From: Oscillospiraceae bacterium
GTDB lineage: Bacteria; Bacillota_A; Clostridia; Oscillospirales; Oscillospiraceae
Reading direction: 5' to 3'
Assembly (NCBI GenBank): GCA_017415945.1
Contig: JAFQDR010000096.1
Coordinates: forward strand, 1-10,948
DNA: 10,948 nt
The notes under the pieces are model-generated. The model saw only the letters and a program-made list of their open reading frames with translations. It did no database searches and was not told the origin of the DNA. A program made the position numbers and the translations under genes. This document shows, in pieces, positions 6,041 through 10,498 of this stretch. Positions within the stretch are counted from its first letter, which is position 1. Each line of letters opens with the position of its first letter.

Positions 6041-7072
6041 TTATATGAGTTCTGCAATGTCTTTGACCAGTCGTTCCGTTTCCGTCCAGCCGATGCAGGG
6101 GTCGGTAATGGACTTGCCGTAAACGCCTTCACCAATCTTCTGGCTGCCTTCTTCCAGATAGGACTCGATCATAAAGCCCTTGACCATGGACTTGATGTGC
6201 TCGGAATGGCGGCAGGAGTGCAGCACGGCCTTGCAGATGCGGGGCTGCTGCCAATACTGCTTGGCGGAGTTGGAGTGGTTGGCATCTACGATGAGCCCCA
6301 TGTTCTCCAAGCCGCGGGCGGCGTAAGCGTTGTACAGCCGCTCCAATTCCTCAAAGTGGTAGTTGGGAATGGCTTCCCCGTGCTTGTTCACATAGCCGCG
6401 GAGAATGGCATGGGTCAGAGGATTGCCGTCAGTTTCCACTTCCCAGCCGCGATAAATGAAGGTATGGCGGCTCTGCGCGGCTTGAATGGAGTTGAGCATG
6501 ACGGAAATATCGCCGCTGGTGGGGTTTTTCATGCCCACGGGAATATCAATGCCGCTGGAGGTCAGGCGGTGCTCCTGGTTCTCCACGCTGCGGGCACCTA
6601 CGGCTACGTAGGCCAGCAGGTCGGAGAGGTAGCGGTAGTTATCGGGGTAGAGCATTTCGTCGGCGGTGGACAGGCCCGTTTCCTTCAATACGTTGGTGTG
6701 GAGACGGCGGATGGCGATGACGCCCTCCAGCATATCCTCTTTGGCCTCGGGGTTGGGCTGATGCAGCAGACCCTTATAGCCCGCGCCTGTTGTGCGGGGC
6801 TTGTTGGTGTATACACGGGGGATCAGCACCAGACGGTCGGACACATCCTCCTGCAGTCTTGCCAGGCGGGTGCAGTAGTCCAGCACCGCATCCTCACGGT
6901 CGGCGGAGCAGGGGCCGATGATCAGCACCAGCTTGTCACTGCGGCCTGTAAACACATCGGCAATGATCTCGTCTCGGGCGGCCTTGACAGCGGCCAGCTC
7001 GGGGGTCAGAGGATACTGCTCCTTGATCTCCTTGGGGACAGGGAGCTTGCGTTTAAAATGCATATTTTTCAT
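6041..7072 (-). CDS. aroF: 3-deoxy-7-phosphoheptulonate (DAHP) synthase, class I, AroG/F/H type
   Basis: A 343-residue enzyme that condenses phosphoenolpyruvate with erythrose 4-phosphate, the first step of the shikimate pathway. Family motifs appear in order: IIGPCSADRE (51-60), IPRVYTNKPRTTGAGYKG (84-101), GARSVENQEHR (159-169), PVGMKNPTSGD (178-188), VDANHSNSAKQ (262-272), GFMIESYLEEG (299-309) and SITDPCIGW (321-329). The expected metal ligands are C55, H266, E304 and D324; the PEP/E4P-binding R86, K91, R93, K100 and K182 are present. The length matches the ~350-residue bacterial enzymes. The start is ATG 7072 because GAGGT lies 8 bases upstream. ATG 7087 contains that ribosome site, and a longer extension to 7261 would run through the promoter and a divergent gene. 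Its feedback specificity (Phe, Tyr or Trp) cannot be read, so the symbol is nominal. It is a single-gene transcript. Confidence 0.94.
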   Translation of the reverse strand: MKNMHFKRKLPVPKEIKEQYPLTPELAAVKAARDEIIADVFTGRSDKLVLIIGPCSADREDAVLDYCTRLARLQEDVSDRLVLIPRVYTNKPRTTGAGYKGLLHQPNPEAKEDMLEGVIAIRRLHTNVLKETGLSTADEMLYPDNYRYLSDLLAYVAVGARSVENQEHRLTSSGIDIPVGMKNPTSGDISVMLNSIQAAQSRHTFIYRGWEVETDGNPLTHAILRGYVNKHGEAIPNYHFEELERLYNAYAARGLENMGLIVDANHSNSAKQYWQQPRICKAVLHSCRHSEHIKSMVKGFMIESYLEEGSQKIGEGVYGKSITDPCIGWTETERLVKDIAELI

Positions 7073-7109
7073 AGGCGGATACCTCATGGTTCTACAAAAT
7101 CTTTCTATT

Positions 7110-7138
7110 ACTGTAACACCACGGTCCGTTGGTTTCAA
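7110..7138 (-). promoter_or_regulatory. Promoter of the DAHP synthase gene
   Basis: On the minus strand: TTGAAA (7133-7138), 17-base spacer, TACAGT (7110-7115) preceded by TGT (extended -10). The predicted start near 7103 leaves a leader of about 30 bases. That is too short for a riboswitch, T-box or attenuator, so control would be at initiation or at the enzyme. Confidence 0.6.
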
Positions 7139-7241
7139 TGAAAAAATTGGGGAATGACGGAAAAATTTGCATGCCGTGTACGGTATAAGAATGAGGATGT
7201 GTGGGAAAGCTTCCTTTGTATGACCAAAGGAGGTGAAGGCA

Positions 7242-7358
7242 ATGAAGAATGAACAGACCAATCGCAGCGGTCAGAACACCAAGAACGAACAGCAGAACAA
7301 GACCGGTAATCAGCAGAACAGCTCCAACCAGAGCAATCAGCAGACCAATCGCAAGTAA
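7242..7358 (+). CDS. 38-residue Gln/Asn-rich hydrophilic micro-protein
   Basis: A near-perfect ribosome site AAAGGAGGTG (7226-7235) lies 6 bases before the ATG, which makes this a convincing gene despite its size. The peptide is entirely hydrophilic. Half its residues are Gln or Asn (19 of 38), the rest mostly Lys, Thr, Ser, Gly and Arg, and there is no Cys, Leu, Ile, Val or aromatic residue. QTNR occurs at residues 5-8 and again at 34-37, encoded by the same 13 bases (7254-7266 and 7341-7353), and QQN recurs inside. Such composition is seen in gamma-type small acid-soluble spore proteins (SspE-like, Gln/Asn-rich amino-acid stores), but this one is much shorter and lacks their repeat, so the assignment is only a suggestion. 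It is divergent from the DAHP synthase gene and is followed by a hairpin. Confidence 0.72.
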   Translation: MKNEQTNRSGQNTKNEQQNKTGNQQNSSNQSNQQTNRK

Positions 7359-7378
7359 GCTGCTGACATAGCAAAATG

Positions 7379-7399
7379 GGTCACTCTTTTGAGTGACCT
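7379..7399 (+). terminator. Hairpin after the Gln/Asn-rich gene
   Basis: GGTCACTC, TTTT loop, GAGTGACC (7379-7398) is a perfect 8-base stem 20 bases after the stop codon. The following TAACATATTTATT is not a clean U tract, so termination may be weak. Its GGTCACT arm resembles the arms of the two larger terminators at 7657 and 8085. Confidence 0.6.
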
Positions 7400-7512
7400 A
7401 ACATATTTATTATACCATTATTCGGATTCGGATGCAACATGGGGTGTGTTCCTAATGCGCAAATCTGTATTCTGCACAAAACCAAAGTTCGTTATTTATA
7501 TAACACTCCCTC

Positions 7513-7541
7513 TTGAAAACTGTGCTTGTCGGTGGTATTAT
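7513..7541 (+). promoter_or_regulatory. Promoter of small transcription unit A
   Basis: TTGAAA (7513-7518), 17-base spacer ending GTCGGTGG, TATTAT (7536-7541). The same architecture and spacer end occur at copy B (7911-7939). Predicted start is A7548. Confidence 0.75.
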
Positions 7542-7633
7542 GAAGTCACAAAGAGGAACACGAAAGTGAACCTCAAAAGCTTTCAGCAAAAGCAAAGGAT
7601 ATTCTAAAATCTAACGAAAGAGAGGATAAATTG

Positions 7634-7663
7634 ATGTTAGATACCAAGAGTTTTCTGAAGTGA
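7634..7663 (+). CDS. Micro-ORF in RNA A (MLDTKSFLK)
   Basis: Nine codons after GAGG (7622-7625), 8 bases upstream of the ATG. The TGA lies inside the left arm of the terminator stem. Copy B encodes the same peptide with Phe7 changed to Val and a silent ACC-to-ACT change. A TTG at 7631 could add one residue. Translation is plausible but unproven; the conservation could be due to the RNA alone. Confidence 0.4.
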   Translation: MLDTKSFLK

Positions 7664-7716
7664 CCCCGATCTGATGTAGGTGAAAGATGCAGCAGATTGA
7701 GGGTCACTTCTTTTTT
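7657..7716 (+). terminator. Long terminator hairpin of RNA A
   Basis: GAAGTGACCC (7657-7666) pairs with GGGTCACTTC (7701-7710). After one bulged A the stem continues for 7 base pairs (CGATCTG with CAGATTG, one G-U). T6 follows at 7711-7716. The loop ATGTAGGTGAAAGATGCAG is unusually long and identical in both copies. Confidence 0.85.
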
Positions 7717-7731
7717 CCTATATGATCCATG

Positions 7732-7754
7732 GCACCGGAGGCGGTGCTTTTTTG
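7732..7754 (+). terminator. Second terminator after RNA A
   Basis: GCACCG, loop GAG, G, CGGTGC followed by TTTTTT (7748-7753). It lies ~20 bases past the first terminator, and copy B shows the same two-terminator arrangement. Confidence 0.75.
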
Positions 7755-7910
7755 CTGCCTATGCAAAATAAAAATGAGCCGCGGAAAAATGCAGCTCAAC
7801 AAATACAGTATACCAAATAGCGTGGGGAGAAGTCAATGGAAAATGAGGGATTTTTGGAAGTTCTGTGTTTCGCACAAATACGAATGTAACTGTTTGTGAA
7901 ACATCTCCTC
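7755..7910. other. Intergenic spacer between RNA A and RNA B
   Basis: AT-rich, with stops in all frames that I followed. I see no gene, strong hairpin or repeat here beyond the promoter that starts at 7911. Confidence 0.5.
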
Positions 7911-7939
7911 TTGTAATTTGGCGGCGTCGGTGGTATTAT
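7911..7939 (+). promoter_or_regulatory. Promoter of small transcription unit B
   Basis: TTGTAA (7911-7916), 17-base spacer ending GTCGGTGG, TATTAT (7934-7939); predicted start A7946. It shares TCGGTGGTATTATGAA with the copy A promoter. Confidence 0.75.
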
Positions 7940-8058
7940 GAAATCACAAAGAGGAACACCCGATGAGGGAACACCTCAAAAACTCCTTGGAAAGGTGAGT
8001 TACAGAAAAGACTTTCGGAGAAAAGGCTTTCTGAATCTGACGAAAGAGAGGATTACAA

Positions 8059-8091
8059 ATGATGTTAGATACTAAGAGTGTTCTGAAGTGA
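8059..8091 (+). CDS. Micro-ORF in RNA B (MMLDTKSVLK)
   Basis: Ten codons from the first of two adjacent ATGs (8059, 8062), with GAGG at 8048-8051. It differs from copy A by Phe-to-Val at the same codon, one silent change and the extra Met. Its stop codon again lies in the terminator stem. Expression is unproven. Confidence 0.4.
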   Translation: MMLDTKSVLK

Positions 8092-8138
8092 CCCTGATCT
8101 GATGTAGGTGAAAGATGCAGCAGATCGAGGGTCACTTC
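8085..8138 (+). terminator. Long terminator-type hairpin of RNA B
   Basis: GAAGTGACCC (8085-8094) pairs with GGGTCACTTC (8129-8138), and GATCTG with CAGATC above it. Relative to copy A, a G-U pair has become G-C and a C-G pair has become T-G, so pairing is kept. The sequence after it is CTATTTTATGGG, a poor U tract. Confidence 0.65.
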
Positions 8139-8162
8139 CTATTTTATGGGATATTCGTTTTT

Positions 8163-8185
8163 ACACCCGCAAGGGTGCTTTTTTT
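8163..8185 (+). terminator. Second terminator after RNA B
   Basis: CACCC (8164-8168), GCAA loop, GGGTG (8173-8177), then T7 (8179-8185). It is a compact, efficient-looking terminator. Confidence 0.8.
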
Positions 8186-8426
8186 ATGCCTTCAAGGTCT
8201 CACAGAGTTTGCCGCAGAAGCGGCAAATAAATTTCGAAGCATTTTTTGCGCCGGCATGCACGAAGCAAAAAATACTTTTCAGGTTTTTAAGTGTGCGAGC
8301 GAAGCGAGTGCGCGCACAAAACCTGTTTGTCCGTCGCCGAAGGCGGGGACTTTATGGCAGAAAGCTCCGAAGGAGGTTTCGCCAGGTTCCTAAGGGTGTT
8401 TTTTTTATGCCTTCAAGGTCTCACAG
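8171..8426. repeat. Hairpin-rich segment bounded by 35-base direct repeats
   Basis: Bases 8171-8205 recur at 8392-8426 with one difference (C to T at the eighth position): AAGGGTG, a T run, then ATGCCTTCAAGGTCTCACAG. The 186 bases between them are packed with hairpins: TTTGCCGC/GCGGCAAA (8208-8227, AGAA loop), ATTTTTTGC/GCAAAAAAT (8241-8273), CAGGTTTT/AAAACCTG (8280-8325) enclosing GTGTGCG/CGCGCAC, CGCC-GAA-GGCG (8335-8345) and GAAA.CTCC-GAA-GGAG.TTTC (8360-8380). Overlapping open frames cross this segment in two frames, but none has a ribosome site or a recognisable product. It looks like an inserted repetitive, non-coding element or a duplication, not a gene. Confidence 0.65.
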
Positions 8427-8437
8427 GGGTTATGCCC

Positions 8438-9307
8438 TTATTTCCGCCGCTGAATGGGCTTGGGGCGGTAATGTACCTCGTGAACGGAGTAAATGGTGAC
8501 GAATGCGTCGGGGTCGGTCTTTTCCAGATAGCTCATCAGTGCCCGATACTCCTGTTTGTCCACAATGGTGATGATCTCACGGAAGGAATTGCCTGTATAG
8601 GCCCCGATGGTTTCTACCAGTGAGGCACCGCTTTGCAGGGTGTTGAGGATATAATCCAGGATCTCGGGTTCCTTTTTGGAGATGATGCAGACACGCTTTT
8701 TCGGATTGATGCCGAAGGTAAAGTGATCCACCAGAATGCCGTTGAGATAGGTGCCCAGTATGGAAATGATGGCGGTTTTGCTGTCGGTGACAAGAAAGGC
8801 AGAGGCTGCCACACACAGTCCCGCAGCGGAAATGGCCTTGCCCACCTCCATGTGCATGAGCTTGCTCAAAATCTTTGCCACGATGTCCAAGCCGCCCATG
8901 GATGCGCTGCGGTGGAACAGAAACGCCTGACAAATGCCGATGAGGAAGATATAGCACAGCATATCCAGAAATACATCCCCCGTCAGAGATGCGGGATTTG
9001 GAAACAGAATCTCCAGTCCGCTGAGTGCCAGTGTGAACAGGATCACGGAGTAAATCGTTTTGATGCCGAATTCTTTGCCTACCAGAAGAATGCCCGCTAT
9101 CAGCAGAACGCCGTTCATAATCATGGTAATGGTGGAAACGCTCATGGGGATGAAATGTCCCAGCACCAATGCCAGACCCGGGACACTGCCGATGGACAGA
9201 TTGGCGGGGATCATAAAGAAATGAATCACTGCGGCACCTGCCACGGCGATGATGCCGATGAGCAGATAGTCCCACAGTACAGATAACAGGTTGGATTTGG
9301 TTTTCAT
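8438..9307 (-). CDS. YitT-family membrane protein (DUF161 + DUF2179)
   Basis: A 289-residue membrane protein. The first ~200 residues contain five to six hydrophobic helices with YitT family landmarks: IPANLSIGSVPGLALVLGH (residues ~32-50), FHRSASMGGLDIVAKIL and SAFLVTDSKTAIISILGTYL. The last ~80 residues form the soluble DUF2179 domain, visible as KRVCIISKKEPEILDYI, the stretch IGAYTGN and the segment ending YSVHEVHY. The family is widespread in Firmicutes and its biochemical role is unknown; the DUF2179 domain is thought to bind a small ligand or regulate the membrane part. The start is ATG 9307, backed by AAGAGGTGATC just upstream. A longer in-frame extension to 9598 would cross the divergent lipoprotein gene and promoter and is rejected. 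The gene is transcribed alone; no clear terminator is seen beyond its 3' end. Confidence 0.9.
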   Translation of the reverse strand: MKTKSNLLSVLWDYLLIGIIAVAGAAVIHFFMIPANLSIGSVPGLALVLGHFIPMSVSTITMIMNGVLLIAGILLVGKEFGIKTIYSVILFTLALSGLEILFPNPASLTGDVFLDMLCYIFLIGICQAFLFHRSASMGGLDIVAKILSKLMHMEVGKAISAAGLCVAASAFLVTDSKTAIISILGTYLNGILVDHFTFGINPKKRVCIISKKEPEILDYILNTLQSGASLVETIGAYTGNSFREIITIVDKQEYRALMSYLEKTDPDAFVTIYSVHEVHYRPKPIQRRK

Positions 9308-9326
9308 ACAGATCACCTCTTTCGAC

Positions 9327-9355
9327 AGTTTAACAGAGCCTTTACGGCAATGCAA
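9327..9355 (-). promoter_or_regulatory. Promoter of the YitT-family gene
   Basis: On the minus strand: TTGCAT (9350-9355), 17-base spacer, TAAACT (9327-9332) preceded by TGT. It is back to back with the lipoprotein promoter, with the two -35 boxes 7 bases apart. Confidence 0.55.
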
Positions 9356-9362
9356 TGACGGC

Positions 9363-9390
9363 TTGCAATAATTTTTTACCGGTGTATAAT
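9363..9390 (+). promoter_or_regulatory. Promoter of the small lipoprotein gene
   Basis: TTGCAA (9363-9368), 16-base spacer, TATAAT (9385-9390). The predicted start near 9397 is ~25 bases before the ATG. Confidence 0.75.
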
Positions 9391-9421
9391 GAATCCAATG
9401 AGAACTATGGGAGGAAAGGCT

Positions 9422-9571
9422 ATGAAGCGGATTGCAGCGTTGCTGCTGGCAGCGATGTTGCTGCTGACCCTGTGGGGCTGCGGCAAGGAGCGGGCAAGCA
9501 TCGGCATTATCGGCGGTGCGGACGGTCCCACGGCCATCTTTATCGGTACCCCCGATGATATGAAGGACTGA
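9422..9571 (+). CDS. 49-residue lipoprotein with Na+-decarboxylase beta-subunit motif
   Basis: The ATG at 9422 follows GGGAGGAAAGG and a TATAAT promoter; upstream ATGs in frame (9389 and 9398) lie in or ahead of this ribosome site. Residues 1-20 are a signal peptide (MKR, then a Leu/Ala-rich core) ending in the lipobox LWGC, with Cys20 as the lipidated residue. The mature part is only ~30 residues and is dominated by SIGIIGGADGPTAIFIGTPD. This matches the signature of the beta subunits of sodium-pumping oxaloacetate/methylmalonyl-CoA/glutaconyl-CoA decarboxylases, where the Asp of DGPT lies in a membrane helix and takes part in Na+ movement. Here the motif is isolated on a short tether outside the membrane and no decarboxylase genes are nearby. 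Automatic pipelines may call it a decarboxylase beta subunit, which its size makes untenable as an enzyme subunit by itself. Its role is unknown. Confidence 0.82.
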   Translation: MKRIAALLLAAMLLLTLWGCGKERASIGIIGGADGPTAIFIGTPDDMKD

Positions 9572-9585
9572 ATACCATGAAATTA

Positions 9586-9621
9586 CCCCTCCGGGCAACA
9601 GCTGCTCGGTGGGGCGCTTTT
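9586..9621 (+). terminator. Terminator of the lipoprotein gene
   Basis: CCCC-T-CCG (9586-9593) pairs with CGG-T-GGGG (9607-9614), with one T/T mismatch and a 13-base loop, then GCGCTTTT. It lies between the convergent lipoprotein and EamA genes; on the minus strand the following TAATTTC is a weaker tract. Confidence 0.65.
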
Positions 9622-10498
9622 ATGCTTGGCTTTCAATGCGGGAGTAATACAGGACACCTGCCAGAATGAGTACACCGCCGAAAATCATCATGGGAGCGGG
9701 GATCTCTCCGAACAGGAAGGCGGCAAATACCGCGGCCACCACGGGCTCCAGCAGCTTGGAGGCGGAGACAAAGGCGGGGGAGAAGAACTTCAGACACCAG
9801 CTGAAAATGCTGTGCCCCAAAATGGTGGAGAAGATGGCCAGCAGCAGCCCTACAATGGGTGCACTCATATCATAGGCAAGGAGAGTATATCCCTGCACGG
9901 CGCAGACCAGCAGCAGGGAGGCGGCGCAGGATACATAGACCATATAGGTGTAGACTGTGGTGGACAGCTCCTCCCGCACCATACGCCCCATGAGGGTGTA
10001 TACCGCAACGGCCACGGCAGCCGCCAAAGACAGCAAATCTCCGTAGAAGTGGGCTTCGCTGCCTGCATCGGAATAGGCGATCAGTGCGCTGCCGATCAGT
10101 GTGACGGCAATGGAACCCACGGCTTTCCCCGATAGCCTGCCCTTCAAAAACAGGCAGAAGCCCAGTGCCACCCAGATGACCTCGGTGCAGACGATGGTGG
10201 TGGAGCTTGCCACGGAGGTGTGCTTCAGAGACTCGAACCACAGGGCGAAATGGATGGCTAAAAACACACCGCTGATGCAGCTCAGCAGCACATTGCGCTT
10301 TCCTGCGGTCTTGAACTCTATGCGGGTGGTCTTGCTGCCCAAGGTGATGGGGGTCATGAGCAGCACCGTCCACAGCAGACGATATGCCGCGGTGACCGCG
10401 GAGGGGGCGTTGGAGTACCGCACGAATATGGAGGACAGGGAAATCCCGATGACCCCGATGACGATCATGGTCATGGGGTGCTTTTCAATGTATTTCAT
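9620..10498 (-). CDS. EamA/DMT-superfamily transporter
   Basis: A 292-residue integral membrane protein with about ten hydrophobic helices arranged as two EamA repeats (about 10-140 and 150-287). Family landmarks: SLSSIFVRYSNAPSAVTAAYR in TM1-2 (split near residue 30), HFALWFESLKHTSVASST (82-100) before TM4, and in the second half GHSIFSWCLKFFSPAFVSASKLLEPVVAAV, with the conserved Pro/Glu of the ninth helix and FLFGE. Members export amino acids, nucleosides or other metabolites; the substrate cannot be inferred. Its ATG overlaps the acetyltransferase stop by four bases (ATGA), so the two are translated from one transcript. An acetyltransferase paired with a metabolite exporter could modify and expel the same compound, but this is only suggested by position. 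Confidence 0.9.
   Translation of the reverse strand: MKYIEKHPMTMIVIGVIGISLSSIFVRYSNAPSAVTAAYRLLWTVLLMTPITLGSKTTRIEFKTAGKRNVLLSCISGVFLAIHFALWFESLKHTSVASSTTIVCTEVIWVALGFCLFLKGRLSGKAVGSIAVTLIGSALIAYSDAGSEAHFYGDLLSLAAAVAVAVYTLMGRMVREELSTTVYTYMVYVSCAASLLLVCAVQGYTLLAYDMSAPIVGLLLAIFSTILGHSIFSWCLKFFSPAFVSASKLLEPVVAAVFAAFLFGEIPAPMMIFGGVLILAGVLYYSRIESQA

Larger units (their letters stand above)
7548..7716 (+). ncRNA. Structured small RNA / micro-ORF transcript, copy A (unidentified family)
   Basis: About 169 nt from a clear promoter to a clear terminator, with no normal gene inside. Structure in order: hairpin GAGG-AA-CAC-GAAA-GTG-AA-CCTC (7553-7574); a helix CTTTC (7580-7584) with GAAAG (7616-7620) enclosing an A-rich region; a ribosome-site-like GAGAGGAT; a micro-ORF (7634-7663); and a long terminator hairpin (7657-7710) with a conserved 19-base loop and T6. 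A second copy at 7946-8138 keeps every one of these parts although several stem sequences differ, which shows selection for structure. I cannot place it in a known RNA family: it has no 6S-like, T-box or recognised riboswitch core. It may act as an sRNA, as a vehicle for the micro-peptide, or both. Confidence 0.65.
7946..8145 (+). ncRNA. Structured small RNA / micro-ORF transcript, copy B (unidentified family)
   Basis: Homologous to 7548-7716 and about 25-30 nt longer. Its first hairpin is GAGG-AACA-CCC-GATGA-GGG-AACA-CCTC (7951-7977). The outer stem matches copy A, the inner stem has changed from CAC/GTG to CCC/GGG, and the internal loop has grown symmetrically from AA/AA to AACA/AACA. It has an extra hairpin AACTC...GAGTT (7981-8001) absent from A. 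Helix CTTTCG (8012-8017) with CGAAAG (8041-8046) is kept and lengthened by a base pair. The micro-ORF and the terminator hairpin follow as in A, but the T tract after the first terminator is broken, so transcripts may run on to the second terminator near 8185. Same uncertain identity as copy A. Confidence 0.65.

Noticed and set aside
5978..7141. Long plus-strand open frame (387 codons) opposite the DAHP synthase gene
   Set aside because: It is antisense to a clear enzyme gene, has no ribosome site and shows low-complexity Gly/Val/His composition from the complementary codons.
7139..7241. Sporulation (sigma-G/F or sigma-E) promoter for the Gln/Asn-rich gene
   Set aside because: I looked for the -35/-10 pairs and found only partial matches (GCATG near 7169 and TATAAG at 7184-7189 with wrong spacing).
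7073..7261. N-terminal extension of the DAHP synthase to 7261
   Set aside because: It would cover the promoter and ribosome site of the gene and overlap the divergent micro-gene; the residues do not look like the family.
7389..7607. 72-codon plus-strand frame
   Set aside because: It runs through a terminator, promoter A and the start of RNA A, has no ribosome site and is not kept in copy B.
8171..8426. Possible CRISPR array
   Set aside because: There are only two repeat copies, 221 bases apart, with no short regular spacers and no cas genes.
8115..8623. Overlapping plus-strand frames across the hairpin array
   Set aside because: They arise from hairpin and T-run sequence, lack ribosome sites, cross a terminator and run into the antisense of the YitT gene.
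9308..9598. N-terminal extension of the YitT protein to 9598
   Set aside because: It would be antisense to the whole lipoprotein gene; a good ribosome site supports ATG 9307.
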